From: Pseudomonas aestuarii | GTDB lineage: Bacteria; Pseudomonadota; Gammaproteobacteria; Pseudomonadales; Pseudomonadaceae | Assembly (NCBI RefSeq): GCF_027988105.1 | Contig: NZ_JAQJZJ010000008.1 | Coordinates: 186,001 to 250,000 of the forward strand | Length of the DNA stretch: 64,000 nt | Direction: 5' to 3' | Shown here: positions 53,499 through 62,541 of the stretch, one piece after another | How the letters are laid out: every line of letters begins with the position of its first letter | Numbering within the stretch: the first letter of the stretch is position 1 | Notes under the pieces: model-generated | What the model was told of the DNA's origin: nothing | The model's database searches: none | Seen by the model: the letters and a program-made list of their open reading frames with translations, nothing else | Translations under genes and position numbers: made by a program

Positions 53499-53566
53499 CG
53501 CCTCCACGAGGGAGGCGCCGCAGGGTTGGTGAACGCAGCCGGTGGAGCGCCCTACGGCGCCCCACC
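53499..53566. terminator. Two hairpins after katG
   Basis: Reading leftward from the katG stop, the first is a stem of 11 bp (53541-53551 with 53556-53566, one G-T pair) and the second CGCCTCC/GGAGGCG (53499-53505 with 53511-53517). A T-run follows on the minus strand, so the second could terminate katG. The first resembles a palindromic intergenic repeat. Confidence 0.6.
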
Positions 53567-53575
53567 GACAACAGC

Positions 53576-55726
53576 TCAAGCGAGGTCGAAGCGGTCCAGA
53601 TTCATCACCTTGGTCCAGGCAGCGACGAAGTCCTTGACCAGCTTTTCCTTGCCGTCGGTGCTGGCGTAGACCTCGGCGTATGCACGCAGCACCGAGTTGG
53701 AACCGAAGACCAGGTCGTTGCGGGTGCCGGTGTATTTCACCTTGCCGCTCTCCTGATCCTTGCCCTCGAAGGTTTCCGCCTCACCATCCACCGCCTTCCA
53801 CTCGATACCCATGTCCAGCAGGTTGACGAAGAAGTCGTTGCTCAGCACGCCGACCTGGTCGGTGAACACACCCTGCTGACTGCCGTCATGGTTGGCCCCC
53901 AGCACGCGCAGGCCACCGACCAGCGCGGTGAGTTCCGGTGCGCTCAGCGTCAGCAACTGAGCCTTGTCGACCAACATGGCCTCGGTCGGCACGCCGAGCT
54001 TGCCCATGCGGTAGTTGCGGAAGCCGTCGGCGAACGGCTCGAGCGGCTCGAAGGTCTCCACATCGGTCTGATCCTGGCGGGCGTCGACACGACCCGGCGC
54101 GAAGGGTACATCCACACTTACTCCGGCGGCCTTGGCGGCCTGCTCCACGCCGACATTGCCGGCCAGCACTATGACGTCGGCCAGCGAGGCCTTGGCGGAC
54201 GCTTTCTGGATCTCGACCAGCTTGGGCAGGGCCTGGATGGCGCGCCGATTGACCTCCCAGTCCTTCTGCGGAGCCAGGGCCAGACGTGCACCGTTGGCAC
54301 CACCGCGCTTGTCGCTACCGCGGAAGGTCGAGGCCGAGGCCCAGGCTACCGAGACCAACTCACCCACCGACAGTCCGCAGGCGGCGATCTTGGCCTTGAG
54401 CTCGGCGATATCGGCGGCGCTCGGGTTATGGACCGGCGCCGGCAGCGGGTCCTGCCAAAGCAGATCCTCTTGCGGCACTTCCGGGCCGAGATAACGGGCC
54501 TTTGGCCCCATATCGCGGTGGATCAGCTTGAACCAGGCGCGGGCGAAGGCATCGGCGAAGGCTTGGTGATCGTTCAGGAAGCGCTGGGAGATCTTGCCGA
54601 ACTCGGGATCGAAGCGCAGGGTCAGGTCGGTGGTGAGCATGGTCGGCTTGTGGAACTTGCCCGGGATATGCGCATCCGGAATGATCTCCGGTGCATCCTT
54701 GGCCACCCACTGCTTGGCGCCGGCCGGCGACTGGGTCAGCTCCCACTCGAAATTGAACAGGTTCTCGAAGAAGTTGTTGCTCCACTGCGTCGGGGTCTTG
54801 CTCCAGGTGACTTCGATGCCGCTGGAGATGGTGTCCTTGCCGTGACCACTACCGAAGTCGCTGATCCAGCCCAGGCCCTGCGCTTCGATCGGCGCCGCCT
54901 CGGGCTCCGGCCCCTTGTGCGACTCCGGCGCCGCGCCATGGCATTTGCCGAAGGTATGACCGCCGGCAATCAGGGCCACGGTCTCCTCGTCATCCATGGC
55001 CATGCGCTGGAAGGTAGAGCGGATGTCCTTGGCCGCTTGCATGTAGTCACCGCTGGCGTTCGGGCCCTCCGGGTTCACATAGATCAGGCCCATGTGGGTG
55101 GCGCCGAACGGCGCGCTCAGTTCCCGGTCGCCGACGACGCGCTGCGGATCCACACCCAGCCACGCGGTCTCGGCCCCCCAGTTCACATCCAGATCAGGTT
55201 CCCACACGTCCTCACGACCGGCACCAAAGCCGAAGGTACGAAAGCCCATGGATTCGAGGGCCACGTTGCCGGCGAGGATAATCAGATCGGCCCAGGAAAG
55301 CTTCTGCCCGTACTTCTGCTTGATCGGCCAGAGCAGGCGACGTGACTTATCGATATTGACGTTGTCCGGCCAGGAGTTCAGCGGAGCGAAACGCTGCTGC
55401 CCGCGACCGCCGCCACCGCGACCGTCGGTGGTGCGGTAGGTGCCAGCGGCGTGCCAGGCCATACGGATCATCTGCGGGCCGTAGTGCCCGAAGTCGGCCG
55501 GCCACCAGTCCTGGCTGTCGGTCATCAGCTTGACCAGGTCCGCCTTGAGCGCCTGGTAGTCGAGCTTCTTGAACTCTTCGGCGTAGTTGAACTTCTCGCC
55601 CAGCGGGTTGGACTTTTCAGAGTGCTGATTGAGCAGATCCACACGCAACTGGTTCGGCCACCAATCCTTGCTGGTCGTGCCACCGCCAGCGACGTGATTG
55701 AACGGACATTTACCTTGGTTCGACAT
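53576..55726 (-). CDS. katG: Catalase-peroxidase KatG
   Basis: A 716-residue haem enzyme that removes hydrogen peroxide by catalase and peroxidase activity. The start at 55726 (MSNQGKCPFNH) fits the family. Active-site residues are Arg88, Trp91 and His92 in RMAWHAAGTYR, and the Met-Tyr-Trp adduct is complete: Trp91, Tyr216 (GLIYVNPEG) and Met242. The proximal His is His257 in GGHTFGKCHG. A second, haem-free KatG repeat follows. In P. aeruginosa this place holds katA, a different catalase. No OxyR site could be assigned. Confidence 0.97.
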   Translation of the reverse strand: MSNQGKCPFNHVAGGGTTSKDWWPNQLRVDLLNQHSEKSNPLGEKFNYAEEFKKLDYQALKADLVKLMTDSQDWWPADFGHYGPQMIRMAWHAAGTYRTTDGRGGGGRGQQRFAPLNSWPDNVNIDKSRRLLWPIKQKYGQKLSWADLIILAGNVALESMGFRTFGFGAGREDVWEPDLDVNWGAETAWLGVDPQRVVGDRELSAPFGATHMGLIYVNPEGPNASGDYMQAAKDIRSTFQRMAMDDEETVALIAGGHTFGKCHGAAPESHKGPEPEAAPIEAQGLGWISDFGSGHGKDTISSGIEVTWSKTPTQWSNNFFENLFNFEWELTQSPAGAKQWVAKDAPEIIPDAHIPGKFHKPTMLTTDLTLRFDPEFGKISQRFLNDHQAFADAFARAWFKLIHRDMGPKARYLGPEVPQEDLLWQDPLPAPVHNPSAADIAELKAKIAACGLSVGELVSVAWASASTFRGSDKRGGANGARLALAPQKDWEVNRRAIQALPKLVEIQKASAKASLADVIVLAGNVGVEQAAKAAGVSVDVPFAPGRVDARQDQTDVETFEPLEPFADGFRNYRMGKLGVPTEAMLVDKAQLLTLSAPELTALVGGLRVLGANHDGSQQGVFTDQVGVLSNDFFVNLLDMGIEWKAVDGEAETFEGKDQESGKVKYTGTRNDLVFGSNSVLRAYAEVYASTDGKEKLVKDFVAAWTKVMNLDRFDLA

Positions 55727-55865
55727 TGTTCTCTCCTTTCTCCTGAGCGGGTCGGACCCATCGACTGCGGCCGACAATGGAACAAGCCTAGACCCGCTTG
55801 AGCAAGGGAACCAATTTATGAAGCGTAACAACTCGATAGTTATATTCTTTCATCTCATCCGCACA

Positions 55866-55889
55866 AAAACGGGCCAACAGGCCCGTTTT
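55866..55889 (-). terminator. Terminator after the NhaC-type gene
   Basis: AAAACGGGCC/GGCCCGTTTT with a 4-nt loop; a T-run follows on the minus strand. It ends 13 bp past the stop codon. Confidence 0.88.
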
Positions 55890-55901
55890 ACCTAGGCCCC
55901 T

Positions 55902-57281
55902 TCAGGCAATCAGGATAAACCCGACAAAGGCCAAGCCTGCTGCGATCAGGGTATAGGGCAACTGGGTGATGGCATGACTGATCAGGTTACAACCCGAGCC
56001 TTGGGCGGCCAGCACGGTTGAATCGCTATAGAAGCAAGCCTGACTACCGAAAGCCGAAGCAGACAGCAGCGCGCCGATGGTCAGCGGGATATCTGCCTGC
56101 AGCGCATAGGCCAGGGGCATGACAATGGGAATGGTCACGGCAAAGATGCCCCAGGACGATCCCGTGGCGAAGGCCAACACGGCCATGGCCAGAAACACCA
56201 TGGCCGGCAGCATCTGCGGGCTCATATAGGGTTTAAGCGACTCCACCACATATTGCGGCAGCATCAACTGATCGCACACCTCCTTGAAGATAAAGGCGGC
56301 GATCACGATACCGATGGCCGGCAGCATGGTCTTGAATCCATCGATCATCTGATCGAGCATTTCGGACAAAGACATCAAGCGCTGCAGCAGGTAGAACGGC
56401 ACGGTAATGGCCAGGGTAGCCAGCATGCCCATCCATACATCGATATCGAAATAGACGGTAAAGCCAATCAGCATGAACAGCGGCACCAGGAAGTTGTAAA
56501 GCCTGCCGCCGTCCTTGTCCGCCCCTTCGAATTCCTCCTCCAGCGACTTCATCGAGTAGTTGTGTTCGGGGCTCAGTTCGCCCACGTGCATGGCACCGGC
56601 CGAACCGTGACGTGCGGCCATCTCGGCTTTGCGCATGGGACCAAAGGCCGGTACCACCCCGGCAGCTACCAGCAGCACCAGAATCACCGCGAACCAGGCA
56701 TAGAGCATGTAGGGGATGGCCTGGATATACACGCTGATGCCCTGGCCGGTGGCGGCAATATCGTTGCTCTCCAGCAGGCCGCCGAAGAACACCGCCCAGG
56801 TCGACAACGGTACCAGCACGCAGATCGGAGCCGCAGTGGAGTCCACCACATAGGCGAGCATCTCGCGGGAGATCCGGAAGCGGTCGGTGACCCGCTTCAT
56901 GGTTTCGCCCACAGTCAGGGCATTGAGGTAGTCATCGACGAAGATCACCACGCCCAGAGCAAAGGTCATCAGCAGCGAGGAGCGTCGCCCCTTGGCCAGC
57001 TTCAACGCCGCACAACCGAAAGCCAGGGCCCCACCGGTACGCACCAGCAAGGCGATCAGCGCGCCGAAGCTGCCACAGACCAAGATCAGCCAGCCAATGG
57101 TTTCGTCCTGCATCACCTTGAGGGAAATTTCGGAGAAGTTGTTCAACGTCTCGGCCGGCGACAGCAGCATCAAACCGGAGATGGCACCCAGAACCAGGGC
57201 CAGGATGGGCCGTCGCAACATGACCGCCAGGATCAACACGACAGCAGGGGGAATCAGACTCAGCGCAGTAGGTTCAGACAT
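55902..57281 (-). CDS. NhaC-family Na+/H+ antiporter-type transporter
   Basis: A 459-residue membrane protein. The start at 57281 (MSEPTALSLIPPAVVLILAVMLRRP) is preferred to a TTG nine bases upstream. About eleven to twelve helices are predicted. Family motifs are VVIFVDDYLNALTVGETMKRVTDRFRISREMLAYVVDSTAAPICVLVPLSTW and FATGSSWGIFAVTIPIVMPLA. NhaC-type transporters exchange Na+ for H+ or amino-acid-type substrates. No other transporter or enzyme is linked. It lies between katG and the ribosomal alpha operon, not found there in P. aeruginosa. Confidence 0.87.
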   Translation of the reverse strand: MSEPTALSLIPPAVVLILAVMLRRPILALVLGAISGLMLLSPAETLNNFSEISLKVMQDETIGWLILVCGSFGALIALLVRTGGALAFGCAALKLAKGRRSSLLMTFALGVVIFVDDYLNALTVGETMKRVTDRFRISREMLAYVVDSTAAPICVLVPLSTWAVFFGGLLESNDIAATGQGISVYIQAIPYMLYAWFAVILVLLVAAGVVPAFGPMRKAEMAARHGSAGAMHVGELSPEHNYSMKSLEEEFEGADKDGGRLYNFLVPLFMLIGFTVYFDIDVWMGMLATLAITVPFYLLQRLMSLSEMLDQMIDGFKTMLPAIGIVIAAFIFKEVCDQLMLPQYVVESLKPYMSPQMLPAMVFLAMAVLAFATGSSWGIFAVTIPIVMPLAYALQADIPLTIGALLSASAFGSQACFYSDSTVLAAQGSGCNLISHAITQLPYTLIAAGLAFVGFILIA

Positions 57282-57404
57282 GATGTGCAATTGTTCTTAT
57301 TGGGGCCGCAAGACGGCGGGATCGGAAGACCCACGAACCTTACCCGAGCCGGCATGCGCACACAATATCAAACACGACGTGCGGAATATTATTCATCGCA
57401 AAAA

Positions 57405-57435
57405 CAAAAAAACCGGGCCAAGGCCCGGTTTTTTC
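57405..57435 (-). terminator. Rho-independent terminator of the alpha operon
   Basis: AACCGGGCC/GGCCCGGTT with flanking A and T runs, 14 bp past the rplQ stop. Confidence 0.93.
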
Positions 57436-57448
57436 TACAACCTACAAC

Positions 57449-57835
57449 TTACTCGGCAGCTTCTACTGCGCCGCCGACCGGACGGTCAACCAGCTCAACA
57501 TAAGCCATCGGAGCGTTGTCGCCAGTGCGGAAACCGCACTTGAGGATACGCAGATAACCGCCCTGACGGGTGGCATAACGCTTGCCCAGGTCGTTGAACA
57601 ACTTACCGACAATGGCTTTCGAACGGGTACGATCGAAGGCCAGACGACGGTTGGCAACGCTGTCTTCTTTAGCCAGAGTAATCAGCGGCTCGGCAACGCG
57701 ACGCAGCTCTTTGGCTTTCGGCAGAGTAGTTTTGATCAGCTCGTGCTCGAACAGCGACACCGCCATGTTCTGGAACATAGCCTTACGGTGTGCGCTTGTG
57801 CGGCTAAGGTGACGGCCACTTTTACGATGACGCAT
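57449..57835 (-). CDS. rplQ: 50S ribosomal protein L17
   Basis: A 128-residue ribosomal protein at the exit of the 50S tunnel region. It begins MRHRKSGRHLSRTSAHRKAMFQNMAVSLFEHELIKTTLPKAKELRRVAEPL, the standard L17 pattern, and ends GGAVEAAE. It is the last gene of the alpha operon, 42 bp after rpoA, with a strong terminator behind it. The length is normal. Confidence 0.98.
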   Translation of the reverse strand: MRHRKSGRHLSRTSAHRKAMFQNMAVSLFEHELIKTTLPKAKELRRVAEPLITLAKEDSVANRRLAFDRTRSKAIVGKLFNDLGKRYATRQGGYLRILKCGFRTGDNAPMAYVELVDRPVGGAVEAAE

Positions 57836-57877
57836 GGTTCAATTCCTTACCAAACTGACGTTCGGTGATGATGACGA

Positions 57878-58879
57878 TCAGGCAGTCGCCTTATCGTCTT
57901 TCTTCAGACTTGCCGGCGGCCAGTTGTCGAGGCGCATACCGAGGGAAAGACCGCGTGAAGCCAGAACGTCCTTGATTTCAGTCAGGGATTTCTTGCCCAA
58001 GTTCGGCGTTTTCAACAATTCTACTTCGGTGCGCTGAATCAGGTCGCCGATGTAGTAAATGTTCTCTGCCTTGAGGCAGTTTGCCGAACGTACAGTCAGT
58101 TCCAGGTCATCAACCGGACGCAACAGGATCGGATCGATCTCGTCTTCCTGCTCGATAACCACAGGCTCACTGTCACCCTTGAGGTCGACGAACGCAGCCA
58201 ACTGCTGTTGCAGGATGGTTGCGGCACGGCGGATAGCCTCTTCAGGATCCAGAGTACCGTTGGTCTCCAGGTCAATAACCAACTTGTCCAGGTTAGTACG
58301 CTGCTCAACACGAGCGTTCTCTACCACGTACGACACACGGCGTACCGGGCTGAATGAAGCATCCAGCTGCAAGCGACCAATGCTGCGGCTTTCATCTTCA
58401 TCGCTCTGACGAGCATCAGCCGGCTCATAGCCGCGACCACGAGCTACGGTGAGCCTCATGTTCAGCGCGCCAGTGGAAGCCATGTTGGCGATCACGTGGT
58501 CGCCATTGACGATTTCGACATCATGATCCAGCTGAATATCGGCAGCGGTGACTACACCCGAGCCCTTCTTCGCCAGAGTCAGCGTCACTTCGTCGCGACC
58601 GTGCAACTTGATAGCCAAGCCTTTCAGGTTAAGCAGGATTTCAATGACATCTTCCTGAATACCTTCGATGGCGCTGTACTCATGGAGTACACCGTCAATC
58701 TCGGCCTCGACTACTGCACAGCCAGGCATGGAGGACAACAGGATGCGACGCAGCGCGTTGCCCAAGGTGTGTCCAAAGCCACGCTCGAGAGGCTCGAGTG
58801 TGATCTTGGCGCGGGTCGGACTGACCACCTGCACATCGATATGGCGGGGGGTCAGGAACTCATTTACCGAAATCTGCAT
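57878..58879 (-). CDS. rpoA: RNA polymerase alpha subunit
   Basis: A 333-residue subunit. The N-terminal domain has ITLEPLERGFGHTLGNALRRILLSSMPG (dimerisation and assembly); the C-terminal domain has LLRPVDDLELTVRSANCLKAENIYYIGDLIQRTEVELLKTPNLGKKSLTEIKDVLASRGLSLGMRL, which binds UP elements and activators such as ANR. The two are joined by a flexible acidic linker. It stands in its usual place between rpsD and rplQ. Confidence 0.98.
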   Translation of the reverse strand: MQISVNEFLTPRHIDVQVVSPTRAKITLEPLERGFGHTLGNALRRILLSSMPGCAVVEAEIDGVLHEYSAIEGIQEDVIEILLNLKGLAIKLHGRDEVTLTLAKKGSGVVTAADIQLDHDVEIVNGDHVIANMASTGALNMRLTVARGRGYEPADARQSDEDESRSIGRLQLDASFSPVRRVSYVVENARVEQRTNLDKLVIDLETNGTLDPEEAIRRAATILQQQLAAFVDLKGDSEPVVIEQEDEIDPILLRPVDDLELTVRSANCLKAENIYYIGDLIQRTEVELLKTPNLGKKSLTEIKDVLASRGLSLGMRLDNWPPASLKKDDKATA

Positions 58880-58901
58880 GGATGCACCTATTTTCTAGCC
58901 C

Positions 58902-59522
58902 TTACTTGGAGTAGAGCTCGACAATCAGGCTTTCGTTGATGTCAGCGGACAGATCACTGCGAACCGGTACGGCTTTGAATACGCCGGACTTCTTCTCAAT
59001 GTCTACTTCTACCCATTCAACGCGGCCACGCTGGGCACACAGCTCAAGAGCCTGAACAATGCGCAGCTGATTCTTCGACTTCTCGCGAACTGCAACGACG
59101 TCGCCAGCTTTAACCTGGTAGGACGGCACGTTTACAGTCTTACCGTTTACGCTGATCGCCTTGTGCGAAACCAGCTGACGGGATTCGGCGCGGGTAGCAC
59201 CATAGCCCATACGATAAACCACGTTATCCAGACGGCACTCGAGCAGTTGCAGCAGGTTCTCACCAGTAGCGCCTTTCTTGCCGGCTGCTTCTTTGTAATA
59301 ACCGCTGAATTGACGCTCAAGCACACCGTAGATACGACGAACTTTTTGCTTCTCACGCAGCTGGGTGCCGTAGTCGGACTGACGGCCACGGCGCTGACCG
59401 TGAATACCTGGGGCTGCTTCGATGTTGCACTTCGATTCCAGGGCGCGGACGCCACTTTTCAGGAAAAGATCAGTGCCTTCACGACGAGACAGTTTGCATT
59501 TGGGACCAATGTAACGAGCCAT
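58902..59522 (-). CDS. rpsD: 30S ribosomal protein S4
   Basis: A 206-residue primary 16S rRNA-binding protein, beginning MARYIGPKCKLSRREGTDLFLKS. The S4 RNA-binding fold is RLDNVVYRMGYGATRAESRQLVSHKAISVNGKTVNVPSYQVKAGDVV. In enterobacteria S4 also represses this operon by binding the leader of rpsM; a similar role here is possible. The length and ends are standard. Confidence 0.98.
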   Translation of the reverse strand: MARYIGPKCKLSRREGTDLFLKSGVRALESKCNIEAAPGIHGQRRGRQSDYGTQLREKQKVRRIYGVLERQFSGYYKEAAGKKGATGENLLQLLECRLDNVVYRMGYGATRAESRQLVSHKAISVNGKTVNVPSYQVKAGDVVAVREKSKNQLRIVQALELCAQRGRVEWVEVDIEKKSGVFKAVPVRSDLSADINESLIVELYSK

Positions 59523-59539
59523 TTCTCACTGTCTCCTGA

Positions 59540-59929
59540 TTACACGCGACGCTTCTTCGAAGGACGGCATCCGTTGTGCGGGATGGGTGTCACATCGGTG
59601 ATGCTGGCGATCTTGTAACCGCAGCCGTTCAATGCACGGACAGCGGACTCACGACCCGGACCGGGACCCTTGACGTTGACGTCGAGGTTCTTCAGGCCGA
59701 ATTCCAGCGCAGCTTGACCAGCACGTTCAGCAGCCACCTGGGCAGCGAACGGGGTGCTTTTACGCGAGCCGCGGAAGCCTGAACCACCAGAGGTAGCCCA
59801 GGACAGGGCGTTGCCCTGACGGTCAGTAATGGTCACGATTGTGTTGTTGAATGAAGCGTGGATGTGGGCGATGCCATCAACCACTGTCTTTTTGACTTTC
59901 TTACGAGTACGAGCAGCAGGTTTTGCCAT
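59540..59929 (-). CDS. rpsK: 30S ribosomal protein S11
   Basis: A 129-residue platform protein of the 30S subunit. It reads KKTVVDGIAHIHASFNNTIVTITDRQGNALSWATSGGSGFRGSRKSTPFAAQVAAE and ends NGCRPSKKRRV, both characteristic. It lies between rpsM and rpsD in the normal alpha-operon order with short gaps (17 and 30 bp). Confidence 0.98.
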   Translation of the reverse strand: MAKPAARTRKKVKKTVVDGIAHIHASFNNTIVTITDRQGNALSWATSGGSGFRGSRKSTPFAAQVAAERAGQAALEFGLKNLDVNVKGPGPGRESAVRALNGCGYKIASITDVTPIPHNGCRPSKKRRV

Positions 59930-59959
59930 GACTAGATTCCTGTCGATGCGCGAATGCGA

Positions 59960-60316
59960 TTACTTGCGGATCGGCTTACGCGGGCCCTTACGGGTACGCG
60001 CGTTGGTCTTGGTACGCTGACCGCGAACCGGCAGACCACGACGATGACGCAGGCCGCGGTAGCAACCCAGGTCCATCAAGCGCTTGATTTTCATGTTCAC
60101 TTCACGACGCAGGTCGCCTTCGGTATTAACCTTGGCTACTTCGCCACGCAGCTGCTCGATCTGCTCGTCAGAGAGATCCTTGATCTTTACTGCCGGATTG
60201 ACACCGGCAGCCGCACAGATTTTCTGCGCGGTAGTGCGACCGACACCAAAGATGTAGGTCAGCGAGATAACAGTGTGCTTGTTATCCGGAATGTTTACGC
60301 CTGCAATACGGGCCAT
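59960..60316 (-). CDS. rpsM: 30S ribosomal protein S13
   Basis: A 118-residue head protein of the 30S subunit that contacts the P-site tRNA. It begins MARIAGVNIPDNKHTVISLTYIFGVGRTTAQKICAAAG and has the signature GLRHRRGLPVRGQRTKTNARTRKG near the C-end. It is the first gene of the alpha operon; 131 bp separate it from rpmJ, with a hairpin in between. Confidence 0.98.
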   Translation of the reverse strand: MARIAGVNIPDNKHTVISLTYIFGVGRTTAQKICAAAGVNPAVKIKDLSDEQIEQLRGEVAKVNTEGDLRREVNMKIKRLMDLGCYRGLRHRRGLPVRGQRTKTNARTRKGPRKPIRK

Positions 60317-60404
60317 TCAGTGGAACTCCAATTGACAGCTACCTACGCCCCGGAAGCCAAGAAATGAGGCGCGAGATATTAGCGCTGTAGAAACAAATAA
60401 TCAA

Positions 60405-60428
60405 CCCGGCAGCGCACTAGCTGCCGGG
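60405..60428 (-). terminator. Hairpin between rpmJ and rpsM
   Basis: A perfect 9-bp stem CCCGGCAGC/GCTGCCGGG with a 6-nt loop. A weak T-rich tail (TTGATTATTT) follows on the minus strand. It may be the end of the spc operon, an attenuator, or part of the rpsM leader. Confidence 0.65.
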
Positions 60429-60447
60429 CTTGTAACTTAAATCACAC

Positions 60448-60564
60448 TCAGCCTTGGCGCTGCTTGTGACGCGGTTCCGCGCTGCAAATAACTCGAACGA
60501 CACCTTCACGACGAATAATCTTGCAGTTGCGGCACAGCTTTTTCACTGACGCACGAACTTTCAT
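60448..60564 (-). CDS. rpmJ: 50S ribosomal protein L36 (zinc-binding form)
   Basis: A 38-residue protein, read directly from the sequence because it is very short: [20 protein letters not shown], then [18 protein letters not shown]. Cys11, Cys14, Cys27 and His33 form the zinc ribbon, so this is the C+ (zinc) paralogue. Zinc-poor bacteria often keep a second, zinc-free L36 under Zur control elsewhere; none is visible here. It lies at the end of the spc operon, 28 bp after secY. Confidence 0.95.
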
Positions 60565-60592
60565 CACCAACTCCTCGAACCTTGTGGACACT

Positions 60593-61921
60593 TCAGCGCA
60601 TCATGCCGCTGCCGTAGCCCTTCAGGTTGGCTTTCTTCATCAGGGATTCGTACTGGTTCGAAACGAGGTGCGATTGTACTTGCGACATAAAGTCCATCAC
60701 AACCACTACCACGATCAGCAACGAGGTCCCGCCGAGATAGAACGGTACGTTGGCCGCCACCACCAGGAACTGGGGAAGCAGGCACACGGCCGTCATGTAC
60801 AGAGCACCGAACATGGTCAAACGAGTCAATACGCCATCGATATAGCGCGCCGACTGCTCGCCTGGACGGATGCCCGGAATAAAGGCACCGGACTTCTTCA
60901 GGTTTTCCGCTACGTCTTTCGGATTGAACATCAGTGCCGTGTAGAAGAAGCAGAAGAAAACGATCCCCGCACTAAACAGCAAAATGTTCAACGGCTGACC
61001 AGGAGCGATAGCCTGTGAAATATCCTGCAGCCAGCCCATACCTTCGGACTGACCAAACCAGGCACCCAGCGAGGCCGGGAACAACAGCAGGCTGCTGGCA
61101 AAAATAGCCGGGATAACCCCCGCCATATTCACCTTCAAAGGCAAGTGGCTGGTCTGCGCGGCAAAGACCTTGCGGCCCTGCTGACGCTTGGCGTAGTGCA
61201 CCGCAATGCGGCGCTGCCCACGCTCAATGAACACCACGAAACCGATGATCGCTACTGCCAGCAAACCGATGGCCATCAGGGCAAAGATATTGATATCGCC
61301 CTGCCGAGCAGACTCGAAAGACTGCCCGATCGCCGACGGCAGACCGGCTACGATGCCTGCAAAAATCAGCATCGAAATACCGTTACCAACACCACGCTCG
61401 GTGATTTGCTCGCCCAACCACATCATGAACATCGCACCCGCCACGAAGGTGGTGACTGCAACGAAGTGGAAGCCGAAATCGGCCGAAAACGCGACGCCCT
61501 GGCTCGCCAAACCAACGGACATGCCGATTGCTTGAACGAATGCCAGGACGAGTGTGCCGTAGCGGGTGTATTGGCTGATCTTGCGACGACCAGCCTCACC
61601 TTCCTTCTTCAACTGCTCCAGCTGCGGACTGACAGCGGTCATGAGCTGCATGATGATCGACGCCGAAATGTACGGCATGATCCCCAATGCAAAAATGCTC
61701 ATGCGCTCCAGTGCGCCACCGGAAAACATGTTGAACAAGCTAAGAATGGTCCCCTCATTCTGTCGAAACAGGTCTGCCAACCGGTCCGGATTGATGCCAG
61801 GAACTGGAATGTGTGCGCCAATCCGATAGACGATAATCGCCATGAACAGAAAGCGCAGACGAGCCCAGAGCTCGGATAACCCGCCATTGCTGAGCGCTGA
61901 GAGAGCACCTTGCTTAGCCAT
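60593..61921 (-). CDS. secY: Protein translocase subunit SecY
   Basis: A 442-residue inner-membrane channel with ten helices. Recognisable are [24 protein letters not shown] at the N-end, the plug region [49 protein letters not shown] and the C-terminal loop [27 protein letters not shown]. It starts 1 bp before the rplO stop region and lies in the spc operon as usual. Confidence 0.98.
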
Positions 61922-62356
61922 TTATTCCTCGAACTTACCGCCAGCTGCTTCGATAGCCGCACGCGCACCTTTGGTGGCAGCGATACCTTTAAGGGTGACA
62001 GCGCGAGTAACCTCACCGGACAGCATGACTTTCACACGCCGTACATGTTGGTTAATCAGGTTGGCATCCTTCAGCGCTTGCAGAGTAATAACGCCGCCTT
62101 CGACCTTGTTCAGCTCGGAGGTACGCACTTCTGCGCGATCCATAGCCTTCAGGGACACGAAACCGAACTTGGGCAAACGACGGTGCAGAGGCTGCTGGCC
62201 GCCTTCGAAACCCGGAGCAATGGTGCCACCGGAGCGGGAGGATTGACCCTTGTGGCCACGGCCACCAGTCTTACCCAACCCACTACCGATACCACGGCCC
62301 GGACGGTGCTTCTCGCGACGGGAACCCGGCGCAGGACTCAGATCGTTCAGGTACAT
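61922..62356 (-). CDS. rplO: 50S ribosomal protein L15
   Basis: A 144-residue protein, beginning MYLNDLSPAPGSRREKHRPGRGIGSGLGKTGGRGHKGQSSRSGG, the glycine/arginine-rich L15 extension, and ending ARAAIEAAGGKFEE. It is a 23S rRNA-binding assembly protein. Its stop is directly adjacent to the secY start. Length and order are normal. Confidence 0.98.
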   Translation of the reverse strand: MYLNDLSPAPGSRREKHRPGRGIGSGLGKTGGRGHKGQSSRSGGTIAPGFEGGQQPLHRRLPKFGFVSLKAMDRAEVRTSELNKVEGGVITLQALKDANLINQHVRRVKVMLSGEVTRAVTLKGIAATKGARAAIEAAGGKFEE

Positions 62357-62359
62357 GTG

Positions 62360-62539
62360 TTAACCCTCGACTCGCAGCATGTAGTAGGCCTTGTTGATCA
62401 TCCCGCGATTCTCGGGAGTATCCAGGACTTCTACGGTGTGACCGATGCGACGCAGACCCAACCCCTTCACACAGAGTTTGTGGTTGGGGATACGGCCGGT
62501 CATGCTTTTGATCAGCGTGACTTTTACGGTATTAGCCAT
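62360..62539 (-). CDS. rpmD: 50S ribosomal protein L30
   Basis: A 59-residue protein, read directly from the sequence because it is very short: MANTVKVTLIKSMTGRIPNH, then KLCVKGLGLRRIGHTVEV and the end NKAYYMLRVEG. This is the standard bacterial L30, a small two-helix, three-strand protein of the 50S subunit. It lies 3 bp after rplO's start and 2 bp before rpsE's stop in the spc operon order. Confidence 0.96.
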   Translation of the reverse strand: MANTVKVTLIKSMTGRIPNHKLCVKGLGLRRIGHTVEVLDTPENRGMINKAYYMLRVEG

Positions 62540-62541
62540 GA

